A stretch of 64,000 nucleotides of DNA from Acidovorax sp. sic0104. Its GTDB lineage: Bacteria; Pseudomonadota; Gammaproteobacteria; Burkholderiales; Burkholderiaceae_C. Positions 27,556-35,053 of the stretch are shown here, one piece after another. Below the pieces are notes generated by a model that ran no database searches, was not told the DNA's origin, and worked only from the letters and a program-made list of their open reading frames with translations. The stretch covers positions 62,001-126,000 of the forward strand of contig NZ_JAHUWH010000002.1 of the NCBI RefSeq assembly GCF_019219095.1, in the 5' to 3' direction. A program made the translations under genes and the position numbers. How positions within the stretch are numbered: position 1 is the stretch's first letter; every line of letters begins with the position of its first letter.

Positions 27556-27594
27556 ATAGTTTATTGACAAACATAATATTCGTCAATAAACTAT
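27556..27594. promoter_or_regulatory. Predicted BigR operator
   Basis: A perfect 13-bp inverted repeat, ATAGTTTATTGAC (27556-27568) and GTCAATAAACTAT (27582-27594), with a 13-bp AT-rich spacer. It lies between the divergent bigR and metallo-hydrolase genes and would allow one repressor to silence both. Centre-to-centre spacing is 26 bp. AT-rich palindromes of this kind are known for BigR. Confidence 0.8.
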
Positions 27595-27626
27595 AAATGT
27601 CGCAATTGAATGCGCACCGACACCCC

Positions 27627-28499
27627 ATGCAAAACCCCATACAGCCCCAAATTCAGGCCTTCTTCGACCCCGTTACCTGGACGGTTTCGTACGTGGTCTT
27701 CGACCGCGCGGGCGGGCATTGCGCCATCGTCGACCCGGTGCTCGACTACGACCCCAAGGCGGGCCGCACGCGCACTGGTTCGGCCGGGAAGGTGGTTGAT
27801 TTTGTGCAGGAACAGCAGCTCAGCGTACAGTGGATACTGGAAACACATGCCCATGCAGACCACCTCACGGCCGCGCACTACCTGCGCGAAGTGCTGGGTG
27901 GCCAGATCGCCATCGGTGCTGCCATCACCCAGGTGCAAAAGGTCTTCAAAGGCATCTTTCACCTTGAGCCGGGTTTTCCTACGGACGGCACGCAGTTCGA
28001 TCATCTCTTCGCCGATGGCGAGGCGTTTCGCATCGGCGACCTGCAGGCGCGAGCCCTGGCAGTGCCGGGCCATACTCCAGCCTGCATGGCCTACCAGGTG
28101 GGAAACACCGTGTTCGTGGGCGACACCTTGTTCATGCCCGATGTGGGCACGGCGCGCTGCGACTTCCCCGGTGGCAATGCGCGGACGCTGTACCAGTCCA
28201 TTCAACGGCTGCTGGCCCTGCCGTCGGAAACGCGCCTGTTTATGTGCCACGATTACCCGCCCGAGGGCCGAGAGCCCGCCTGGGAGACCACGGTGGCCGA
28301 ACAGCGAGCCAACAACATTCACGTTCACGACGGCGTGCGCGAGGATGAATTCGCCGCCATGCGCAGTCGCCGTGACGCCACGCTGGAGATGCCGGCGCTG
28401 ATCATGCCGTCAGTGCAGATCAATATCCGCGCAGGCCATATGCCGCCCAAGGATGACAACGGCGTGGCCTACCTGCGCATACCGCTCAACGCGCTTTGA
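27627..28499 (+). CDS. MBL-fold persulfide dioxygenase-like hydrolase (Blh/ETHE1 group)
   Basis: A 290-residue metallo-beta-lactamase-fold protein. The metal site is THAHADHL, with further ligands in GHTPACMAY, VGDTLF and CHDYPPEGR. It matches the Blh/ETHE1 group, which oxidises glutathione persulfide to sulfite. The neighbours (BigR, YeeE pair) support sulfide detoxification. ATG 27627 (MQNPIQPQIQAFFD) is preferred over ATG 27597, which sits against the operator and adds residues not typical of the family. Confidence 0.9.
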   Translation: MQNPIQPQIQAFFDPVTWTVSYVVFDRAGGHCAIVDPVLDYDPKAGRTRTGSAGKVVDFVQEQQLSVQWILETHAHADHLTAAHYLREVLGGQIAIGAAITQVQKVFKGIFHLEPGFPTDGTQFDHLFADGEAFRIGDLQARALAVPGHTPACMAYQVGNTVFVGDTLFMPDVGTARCDFPGGNARTLYQSIQRLLALPSETRLFMCHDYPPEGREPAWETTVAEQRANNIHVHDGVREDEFAAMRSRRDATLEMPALIMPSVQINIRAGHMPPKDDNGVAYLRIPLNAL

Positions 28500-28648
28500 G
28501 CGCCAATTTCCGAGATCCAGTACACCCGCGACACAGCGACTCGATAGCGAGAAGCTGCAGGCTGCGCCCGCGGTTGCTGGCGCTGTCGTGGCGGTGGATG
28601 AGCTTCAGGCCACCCGGGCGCTCCCTTTTTTTGCCAGCGCTATTCGGT

Positions 28649-29260
28649 TCATCGCTTGCCAGGGCTGTAGCGCAAGGAACCGAGCGTCATCACAAATCCA
28701 GGCTCTACCGCGCTGGCGTGCTCAGAGGCCACCTGCGTCATCACGATCACTGTCGTGCCCGCCAGCGCTGCTTTGAAAAAGCGCGCCTCGTGCGGCAGGT
28801 CTTGCCCCAGCAGGCTCACCACGAACCGCTGTGAAACACCCTTGCTTTCCTTGCCGGCCACTTCGCGGGCAATGGGCGACTCGGTGACCGCGCCCATCCG
28901 GAGCTGCTGCGCGGTATTCGACCGCGCCGCATCTTCACGGTTGCGAGCGGCGGTGGCGGCGAATTTCTGGATGTCCTGGCCCGCGAGGAAGGGGCTGAAC
29001 ATGAAGGTCACGATGGATTCGTCAGGGCCCTCGATGTCGATGCTGCGCAAACGCGTTTCGTCTTGTGCCACCACATCGTCGGCGACTTTCCAGCCAGGTG
29101 GGTGATCAAAGCTCACGCCGTCTTTGCTGTAGGTGATTGGAGGGGCCGCCTGCGCGACGACGGGCTGCGCCGTGAATAGCAGGGCCGCTGCGGCCATCGA
29201 CGCAAAGAGGCCAAAGAGGCGGGGCAATCGGGTGCTGGAGGGCAGGGCGGTGAAGCGCAT
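28649..29260 (-). CDS. Hypothetical exported protein
   Basis: A 203-residue protein with a signal peptide (LFGLFASMAAAALLFTAQPVVA, cleavage near residue 37) and a mature domain beginning ITYSKDGVSFDHPPGWKV, a pattern common in small exported proteins of unknown role (PsbP/DUF1795-like appearance). ATG 29260 is chosen; a start at 29293 is possible. The 308-bp gap upstream separates it from divergent luxI. No function can be assigned. Confidence 0.78.
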   Translation of the reverse strand: MRFTALPSSTRLPRLFGLFASMAAAALLFTAQPVVAQAAPPITYSKDGVSFDHPPGWKVADDVVAQDETRLRSIDIEGPDESIVTFMFSPFLAGQDIQKFAATAARNREDAARSNTAQQLRMGAVTESPIAREVAGKESKGVSQRFVVSLLGQDLPHEARFFKAALAGTTVIVMTQVASEHASAVEPGFVMTLGSLRYSPGKR

Positions 29261-29504
29261 GGTCAAGAAGGGTGGTATGTCGATATCGGGCATGTGGCTT
29301 CATGCAGGGCTGTTCAGTCCTGCACGCATTCATGCACGCAGTGTAGGTGCTCGGCTGCGAGCGCGTGCCGCTCAGGTTCCAGCGTCAATGCGACCTGGCG
29401 CGCTTGCGGAAAACCGGAAAAAAGCACAACGCCCAAGCCGGCTCCGGGTTTGGGCGGCACCCCTTGCAGCATCAACTTGAAAGCGCGCGCAAGCTACCTC
29501 TTCT

Positions 29505-29517
29505 GACAGTTTCTGTC
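29505..29517. promoter_or_regulatory. Candidate regulator site upstream of luxI
   Basis: GACAG-TTT-CTGTC is a short perfect palindrome 52 bp before the luxI start. It is shorter than a standard lux box and has the inverse arm order (ACAG...CTGT), so assignment to LuxR is tentative. In the same 308-bp gap (29261-29568) the octamer TGCACGCA also occurs twice in direct orientation near 29321-29340. Confidence 0.25.
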
Positions 29518-29568
29518 CGCTTCTCGGCTCGGTTCAATGGCTCTTGCCCCCTTACTTCGCAAAGCCAG

Positions 29569-30162
29569 ATGACCTACCACTTCCAAATCTCTACAGCTGC
29601 CCAGATCGACCAAAGCGACCTGCGAGCCATGTTCCGCCTGAGATATTCGGTCTTTCACGAAAGACTGGGATGGGACGTGAAATCTCGGGACGGCATGGAA
29701 CACGATGAGTTCGATGAACTGCCCGGTGTGGCCTACGTGCTGGCCAAGCATCCAGCCGGTTCTGTCGATGCGTGCTGGCGGCTCTTGCCAACCACCGGTC
29801 CGTACATGCTCAAAGACAGCTTTCCGCAGCTGCTTCACGGGCAGCCGGCTCCCGCCAGTGACGATTGCTGGGAGCTCAGCCGATTTGCCGTCGCGACTGA
29901 CCGCGTAGGGACCGCGAACGCGACCTTCGGAGAAATGCCGATGGCTCTGATGCGCCAGTCGTTTCAGTTCGCACTGGAAAACGGAATCAACCGCTACGTG
30001 ACGGTGACCACGCCCGTCATGGAAAGGATGCTCAGACACCAGGGCCTTCATGTCCACAGGATGGGCCCGTCGATCCGCATAGGCGTGGCCTCGGCTGTGG
30101 CGCTGATGGTCGAGGTCGATCACATCACTCTCTCGGCCATCAACGCGCGGTTGGCTCACTGA
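29569..30162 (+). CDS. luxI: LuxI-family acyl-homoserine-lactone synthase
   Basis: A 197-residue enzyme making an N-acyl-homoserine lactone from SAM and an acyl-ACP. All family landmarks are present: Arg25, Phe29 and Trp35 in RYSVFHERLGW, Asp46 and Asp49, Arg71 in CWRLLPTT, and Glu102/Arg105 in ELSRFAV. ATG 29569 (MTYHFQIS) gives the standard length. It overlaps a convergent small gene by 23 bp at its 3' end, and luxR is just beyond. The acyl chain length cannot be read from sequence. Confidence 0.95.
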   Translation: MTYHFQISTAAQIDQSDLRAMFRLRYSVFHERLGWDVKSRDGMEHDEFDELPGVAYVLAKHPAGSVDACWRLLPTTGPYMLKDSFPQLLHGQPAPASDDCWELSRFAVATDRVGTANATFGEMPMALMRQSFQFALENGINRYVTVTTPVMERMLRHQGLHVHRMGPSIRIGVASAVALMVEVDHITLSAINARLAH

Positions 30163-30526
30163 GGCCGCGCACAAAGCGGTCGCAAGTCCTGAAGACCGCA
30201 GGCTTCCAGTCGAGCCGGTCGACCAACCGCAACAGTGCAAGTTCTGTGAGGCCGCAGCCCAGGTCCAGGGCATCGTCGTTCAGCAGCATGAGATTGGAGA
30301 GGACGACCCGCGGGCAGGGGTGCAGGATGGCGCCATCGTCCAGCCGGATCCAGTCCCAGCTCACGACCAAGAGCGCATCGGGATGCGAAGCCACCCATTG
30401 CGTGAAACCGCTGCGTGCGCGGGAGCACGTGATCTCGGTGGAATGGTGCGTCAGGCCCAGGAGGTTGAGGGCCTGTGCAGGTATACGCACATAGTAGTCG
30501 TTATTTTTTCTGCTCACGCCTATCAT
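30140..30526 (-). CDS. Small conserved protein between luxI and luxR (DUF4902-like)
   Basis: A 128-residue protein with no signal peptide or membrane segment. Recognisable parts are YVRIPAQALNLLGLTH, SGFTQWVASHPDALLVVSWDW and LDWKPAVFR, which I recall as DUF4902-like, a family found beside quorum-sensing genes. Its start is divergent from luxR with 33 bp between, and its 3' end overlaps luxI. That placement suggests a modulator of the circuit, comparable in position to rsaL or rsaM, but with a different sequence. Function unknown. Confidence 0.8.
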   Translation of the reverse strand: MIGVSRKNNDYYVRIPAQALNLLGLTHHSTEITCSRARSGFTQWVASHPDALLVVSWDWIRLDDGAILHPCPRVVLSNLMLLNDDALDLGCGLTELALLRLVDRLDWKPAVFRTCDRFVRGLSEPTAR

Positions 30527-30559
30527 GGAGTTGTTACCAACTGCGAGCTGGAGTATCGA

Positions 30560-31294
30560 ATGTCGACAGGCGCTTCAGGGCCCGTTTCCATAGAGGCTTT
30601 GTCGAAGATCTTCGACGCGTCTACGGATCAAGAGTTTTTTGCCAGTATGGAGGCAATCACACGCGACATGGGTTTTGAAAGGTTTTTGGTCGGTACGCAA
30701 TGGTTCGACGACAACGGTGCGCCCGTCTACAAGATCGCCAGCGGCTATCCCGGCGGATGGCAGCGCCTGTACGCCGAGCGGCAGTATGCGGGCCTGGACC
30801 CCACGGTCCAGCATTGCCGCACCTCCACCGATGTGGTGGTTTGGTCCGAGGATTTTTTCGCGCAGTCGGGAACGCTGGACTTTTTCGAGGAAGCACGTGG
30901 CCACGGCCTGGGATATGGGCTGAGCTTGCCGGTGCACGAAGCGCGTGGAGTCAAAAGCATGATCAGCCTGGCTCGGGACAAGCCCATACAAGACCCCCGG
31001 GAGGAGGCCCAAATGCTCGCGTTTGGAAAGGTGCTTGCCAGTTGCGCCCATTTTGCGCATCGGGGCCTGATTGCAAGCGAGGCCGCGCTCGGTGCGAAGC
31101 CGCAGATTTCTGCGCAGGAGTCTCAGTGCTTGCATTGGGTCGCGCTCGGAAAGACATCCGCCGAGATTGGCCAGATCATGTCGATCGCCGAACCCACGGT
31201 CGTTTTTCACGTCAAGAACGTGATGGAGAAGCTTGACGTGAAAAACCGCAGCCAGGCGATTGCCGTCGCGTTTCGACTGGGACTGCTGATGTAG
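30560..31294 (+). CDS. luxR: LuxR-family autoinducer-binding transcriptional regulator
   Basis: A 244-residue regulator. The autoinducer-binding domain (residues 1 to about 170) shows the conserved Trp/Tyr/Asp-Pro pattern (GGWQRLYAERQYAGLDPTV, then VVWSEDFF). The C-terminal helix-turn-helix is LGKTSAEIGQIMSIAEPTVV with FHVKNVMEKLDVKNR. It should bind the LuxI product and act on nearby promoters. ATG 30560 is only 33 bp from the divergent DUF4902-like start, so the two share a control region. Next downstream is the glycan cluster, a possible target. Confidence 0.95.
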   Translation: MSTGASGPVSIEALSKIFDASTDQEFFASMEAITRDMGFERFLVGTQWFDDNGAPVYKIASGYPGGWQRLYAERQYAGLDPTVQHCRTSTDVVVWSEDFFAQSGTLDFFEEARGHGLGYGLSLPVHEARGVKSMISLARDKPIQDPREEAQMLAFGKVLASCAHFAHRGLIASEAALGAKPQISAQESQCLHWVALGKTSAEIGQIMSIAEPTVVFHVKNVMEKLDVKNRSQAIAVAFRLGLLM

Positions 31295-31469
31295 CTTTTT
31301 TCCGGTTGGAATCATCCCGACCACTTTACGCATGCGGTCCCGACAAGCCACCATCAGGAATGGGAGGGCTATCAATTTTGCTAGGACAGGTGTTGCCCAG
31401 CTGCATCAAGATGAAGCAATAGGCGAAAGTGTTCTTTGGCCTCAGTTTCCGAATTTGGCATTTAACATA

Positions 31470-31484
31470 ATATACATCGTATAT
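31470..31484. promoter_or_regulatory. Palindrome in the AT-rich promoter region ahead of the glycan cluster
   Basis: ATATAC-ATC-GTATAT is a perfect 6-bp inverted repeat within an AT-rich stretch, about 100 bp before the manC start. TTGGCA at about 31455-31460 could be a -35 box, with the palindrome covering the -10 position. The 287-bp gap 31295-31581 otherwise shows no gene. Confidence 0.4.
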
Positions 31485-31581
31485 AGCAATGATGACTTGA
31501 GCCAATCGCGAGGTGCACGCTCAGGCGCTGGTGCGGACAAAGTATGCTCAGACTCGAATTCACTCGACGTTCTCCACGCCA

Positions 31582-33006
31582 ATGCCCTCGCTTGCTCCAG
31601 CCCATGTTGTTCAGCCGGTAATTCTGTCGGGCGGTAGCGGTACGCGTCTGTGGCCCTTGTCAAGGATGCAGCACCCGAAACAGCTTCAAGCCCTTGCCGG
31701 CGACGACACTCTTTTGCAGGCTACTGCTCGCAGGGCTGCAGCACTGCCCGGCGCCCAGCCTGCGGTGGTGATCACAGGGGAGGAGCATCGATTTCAGGTG
31801 ATGGACCAACTGTCACGGGCAGGCTGTGCACCCGCGTGTGTGTACCTGGAGCCCGAGGGACGCAATACGGCACCGGCGATAGCCCTCGCTGCGCTGCATC
31901 TCGCCCAGAGCAATCCCCATGCCTTGATGCTCGTGTTGCCTGCGGACCATCTACTGGGCGACCACGCTGCGTTCGCAGCCGCCGTGGCCACCGCCCAGTG
32001 CGCCGCTCAAAAAGGCTGGTTATGTACCTTTGGCATTGCGCCATCGGCGCCCGAAACAGGGTACGGCTACATCCTGAAGGGTGCGTCACTGCCCGAGGAA
32101 CCACAAGTTTTCCATGTCAGCAGCTTTGTAGAAAAACCCGACTCCATCCTTGCGCGCCGCCTGCTGGACGACGGTGGATACCTGTGGAACAGCGGCATCT
32201 TTCTCTTCAAGGCTCAGGCGTTCCTGGATGAGTTGCAGGCCCACCGTCCGGATGTGTTCGCCGCAGTGACCGCGGCTTGGCTGGGCCGCAGCGAGGACAT
32301 GGGCTTTGTCCGACCGCAGGCGGAAGCATTTCGGGCGTGTCCTGCGATTTCCATCGACTATGCGGTCATGCAGTCCACGTCGATGGCTGCCGTGGTGCCT
32401 GCGGCCTTCCCCTGGAGTGATGTCGGCAGTTGGGAAGCCCTGTGGCAGGCATCGCCCAAGGACGCCAACAACAACAGCGTCTCGGGGGATGTGATGTTGC
32501 ACGGGACCCGCAACAGCTATGTCCGCGCCGAGCACCGGCTGGTGTCGGTGATCGGGATGGACAACGTGGCGGTCGTAGAAACGGCGGACGCCGTACTGGT
32601 GATGAACAAAGAGGACTCCCAGGACATTCGTGCAGTGGTCGAGCAGTTGCGAGCGGCAGGGAGAACCGAACTGGTGCAGCAGATCCGGGTGCACCGCCCC
32701 TGGGGCTGGTACGAATCGACCGATCGCGGGGAACGCTTCCAGGTCAAGCGCATCATGGTCAACCCGGGCAAGAAGCTTTCGCTGCAGATGCATCACCATC
32801 GCGCCGAGCATTGGGTGGTGGTCAGCGGCACCGCACTGGTCACCATGGACGGCGTCAAGCGCCTGCTGGCCGAAAATCAGTCGGCGTTCGTGCCCCTGGG
32901 CCAGAAGCACCAGTTGGAGAACCCGGGCAGCATCCCTCTGCAACTCATCGAGGTGCAGTCCGGCAGCTATCTCGGTGAAGACGACATCGTACGGTTCGAC
33001 GAATAG
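31582..33006 (+). CDS. manC: Mannose-1-phosphate guanylyltransferase / mannose-6-phosphate isomerase
   Basis: A 474-residue bifunctional enzyme producing GDP-mannose. The N-terminal nucleotidyltransferase has the signature LSGGSGTRLWPLSR (residues 15-28) and FVEKPD. The C-terminal cupin domain (from about 365; RPWGWYESTDRGERFQVKRI, LQMHHHRAEHW) holds the isomerase metal site. It opens the glycan cluster and supplies an activated sugar. ATG 31582 (MPSLAPAH) is the likely start. In frame extension to 31513 is possible but runs through promoter DNA. Confidence 0.95.
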   Translation: MPSLAPAHVVQPVILSGGSGTRLWPLSRMQHPKQLQALAGDDTLLQATARRAAALPGAQPAVVITGEEHRFQVMDQLSRAGCAPACVYLEPEGRNTAPAIALAALHLAQSNPHALMLVLPADHLLGDHAAFAAAVATAQCAAQKGWLCTFGIAPSAPETGYGYILKGASLPEEPQVFHVSSFVEKPDSILARRLLDDGGYLWNSGIFLFKAQAFLDELQAHRPDVFAAVTAAWLGRSEDMGFVRPQAEAFRACPAISIDYAVMQSTSMAAVVPAAFPWSDVGSWEALWQASPKDANNNSVSGDVMLHGTRNSYVRAEHRLVSVIGMDNVAVVETADAVLVMNKEDSQDIRAVVEQLRAAGRTELVQQIRVHRPWGWYESTDRGERFQVKRIMVNPGKKLSLQMHHHRAEHWVVVSGTALVTMDGVKRLLAENQSAFVPLGQKHQLENPGSIPLQLIEVQSGSYLGEDDIVRFDE

Positions 33007-33017
33007 CGCCCAAGACC

Positions 33018-33923
33018 ATGGAGCAGGCAGCCCCCCCCTACCCTTTGGTCTACGGCAGCCAAAGCCCAGACGCACGAACCGTGCTCGTTTACGGCAACTG
33101 CCAGGCACCCTCCGTGGCCCAGGGTCTGGCCGCTCTGGATGACCTGCACGAAGACTTCCGCTTCGTGTGCGTGCTCAACCATGTACCCCCTGGCATGGAG
33201 ATGCCTGTGGTGCCGGATGCATGGCTGCAGAACCTGGCGCTGTTGATACAGCAGCACGAAGAGCGAGCCGACTACCCCGTTCTGGTTGCGCTGCGGCAGC
33301 GGCTGCCGGCCGGGGTGCCGGTGGTGACGTTCCCGAGCTTTTTCCTGCCATGCCTGTGGCCCTTCGAATGCGTGGAGACGCGCCCCGGCATGCCCGACCC
33401 CGCCCACCCCTGGGGGCGGTATCCGCTGGGTGACATGATCGGGCTGGAGCTGGCCCGGGCAGGACTGCAGGGCCCGTTGGCCGTTGCAGCCTACATGGAT
33501 CTTTCAGCGCGCAAGCTACCGAACATGCAGGTGCGGCTGCAGCGCGACCTGCAACGAATGCGCGGCTACGACCGGCACTGCGATGTGAAACTGGCAGACT
33601 ATGTCGAGTCCACCTTCCGACGCGAGCATCTGTTCTGGACCAACGGACACGTCAGTGGGACCGGTATGTATGTACTGATCGAGAAGGTGGCTCAGGCCAT
33701 CCGCCGCTTTGTGGGCGGAAGCGCGCAGCGCGCACAAGCCTGCTTGGCGGGGCTGCATGACCATGGTGGGCTGGGAGCGCACCAGTTGCCGATCCATCCG
33801 CTCGTGGCCGAGGCTTTGCAGCTGGACTTCTGGCAGATTGACATGACCTACCGCTGGGAGTCCCAGAACTGGACTTTCTTCGAGTACATCCAGCGCTACA
33901 TCGACCACGACACCGACTGGTGA
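33018..33923 (+). CDS. WcbI-like polysaccharide biosynthesis protein
   Basis: A 301-residue protein with the family's VLVYGNCQA motif near residue 24 and downstream FPSFFLPCLWPFE, SGTGMY and HPLVAEALQLDFW. WcbI is a capsule-locus protein with a GDSL-like fold that binds coenzyme A, so an acyl-transfer or esterase role on a glycan is plausible. It starts 11 bp after manC. The exact reaction is unknown. Confidence 0.82.
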   Translation: MEQAAPPYPLVYGSQSPDARTVLVYGNCQAPSVAQGLAALDDLHEDFRFVCVLNHVPPGMEMPVVPDAWLQNLALLIQQHEERADYPVLVALRQRLPAGVPVVTFPSFFLPCLWPFECVETRPGMPDPAHPWGRYPLGDMIGLELARAGLQGPLAVAAYMDLSARKLPNMQVRLQRDLQRMRGYDRHCDVKLADYVESTFRREHLFWTNGHVSGTGMYVLIEKVAQAIRRFVGGSAQRAQACLAGLHDHGGLGAHQLPIHPLVAEALQLDFWQIDMTYRWESQNWTFFEYIQRYIDHDTDW

Positions 33924-33948
33924 GCCGGTCGGGCGGGGGCCGACAGCC

Positions 33949-34776
33949 TCAGTTGCTGCGCTGCCAGTACCAGCAGCGGCTGTCCACCTGCACCATGGGC
34001 TCGGTAATGCCGCGCTCGGCGCGGAAGCCGTCCACGGCGGCCCGGCAGTCTGTCCATTCGTCCTCGCCATAGTCATCCACAATGAGATAGCCGCCGGGGG
34101 ACAGCCGGTCGTACAGGTTCACCAGGCAGTCGCGCGTGGATTCGTAGTAGTCGCCGTCCAGGCGCAGCACGGCCAGGTGGCCGATGGGCGCTTGCGGCAG
34201 CGTGTCCTTGAACCAGCCCGGAAGAAAGCGCACCTGCTCGTCCAGCAGACCATAGGTGCTGAAGTTCGCCCGCACGGCCTCCAGACCCACGGCCAGGCGC
34301 TGGTAGGCATCGCGCATGACCGGGCCATGGAAGGCAGCAGCTTCCTTGGGGAAGCGGGCCGCATCGGGCTCGGGCAGCCCCTCGAACGAGTCGGCGGCCC
34401 AGACGCTTCGGTCGGTCACACCGTGCACTTTGAGCACGGCCCGCATCAGAATCGCAGCCCCTCCGCGCCAGACTCCCGCCTCCAGCAGATCGCCCGGCAC
34501 CCCCCGGCGGAGTACGTCTTCGATGCAGGCCTGCAACTGGTCGAGGCGTACGCGCGGCAGCATCGTGACAGCGCTGCCGCGGATGTAGTGGTTGATGAAA
34601 TCCAGTACGAAGCGCGCACGGCCCGCGCCCACGTCGGGCTCGGTCCGCACGAGCGTGTCCGTCAGGCTTTTCTTGAGCAGATCGAGGTACAGGCTGGCGG
34701 CTTCCAAGCGAGGGAACCTCCGTGGTTTTGGTTTAAACTGGTCCGCACGCCCCCAGGGGCGCACGAAGCCGCGCAT
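33949..34776 (-). CDS. TylF/MycF-like sugar O-methyltransferase
   Basis: A 275-residue SAM- and metal-dependent methyltransferase. Motifs include GDLLEAGVWRGGAAILMRAV (SAM site), WAADSFEGLPEPD, VLRLDGDYYESTRD and YLIVDDYGEDEW with the metal-binding aspartates. Relatives O-methylate deoxysugars of macrolides and surface glycans. Start ATG 34776 gives MRGFVRPWGRADQ; frames further upstream would run antisense through the ACP gene. It is the only minus-strand gene between 31.6 and 37.8 kb, divergent from the ACP gene by 40 bp. Confidence 0.9.
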   Translation of the reverse strand: MRGFVRPWGRADQFKPKPRRFPRLEAASLYLDLLKKSLTDTLVRTEPDVGAGRARFVLDFINHYIRGSAVTMLPRVRLDQLQACIEDVLRRGVPGDLLEAGVWRGGAAILMRAVLKVHGVTDRSVWAADSFEGLPEPDAARFPKEAAAFHGPVMRDAYQRLAVGLEAVRANFSTYGLLDEQVRFLPGWFKDTLPQAPIGHLAVLRLDGDYYESTRDCLVNLYDRLSPGGYLIVDDYGEDEWTDCRAAVDGFRAERGITEPMVQVDSRCWYWQRSN

Positions 34777-34816
34777 CTTGCCAGAAAACCCCACCTCCCC
34801 TGCCCCCCAAGCTTCC

Positions 34817-35053
34817 TTGGCGCCCCTTCCAGAGGTGCTCGTCTTCATTGCTTCGGTACTGCAGGTCGATCCCTCGCAACTGCGCGAAGATGACGGCACC
34901 GACACGGTTCCAGCCTGGGACAGCCTCAAGACCGTCATGATGGCCAGCATGATCGAGATCAACCACGGGGTGACTCTGGACAACAGCGAAATGGAACGGC
35001 TGACCACCGTACGGGCAGTGCGCGAAGTGCTCGCCCGCCATGCATCCCGCTGA
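34817..35053 (+). CDS. Acyl carrier protein
   Basis: A 78-residue carrier protein if started at TTG 34817 (MAPLPEVLVFIASVL); GTG 34835 is an alternative, and no ATG is suitably placed. The phosphopantetheine site is DSL with Ser36 in VPAWDSLKTV, followed by helix III MMASMIEINHGVTL. It overlaps the FkbH-like gene by 14 bp, which couples their translation and marks it as that enzyme's carrier. Confidence 0.85.
   Translation: MAPLPEVLVFIASVLQVDPSQLREDDGTDTVPAWDSLKTVMMASMIEINHGVTLDNSEMERLTTVRAVREVLARHASR

Noticed and set aside
29505..29517. The GACAG/CTGTC palindrome as a true lux box
   Set aside because: It is 13 bp instead of about 20 and lacks the usual CTGT-N-ACAG order; kept only as a low-confidence site.
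31370..31390. GCTATCAATTTTGCTAG as a sixth copy of the 54-bp repeat
   Set aside because: Only part of the core matches and the upstream stem is absent.
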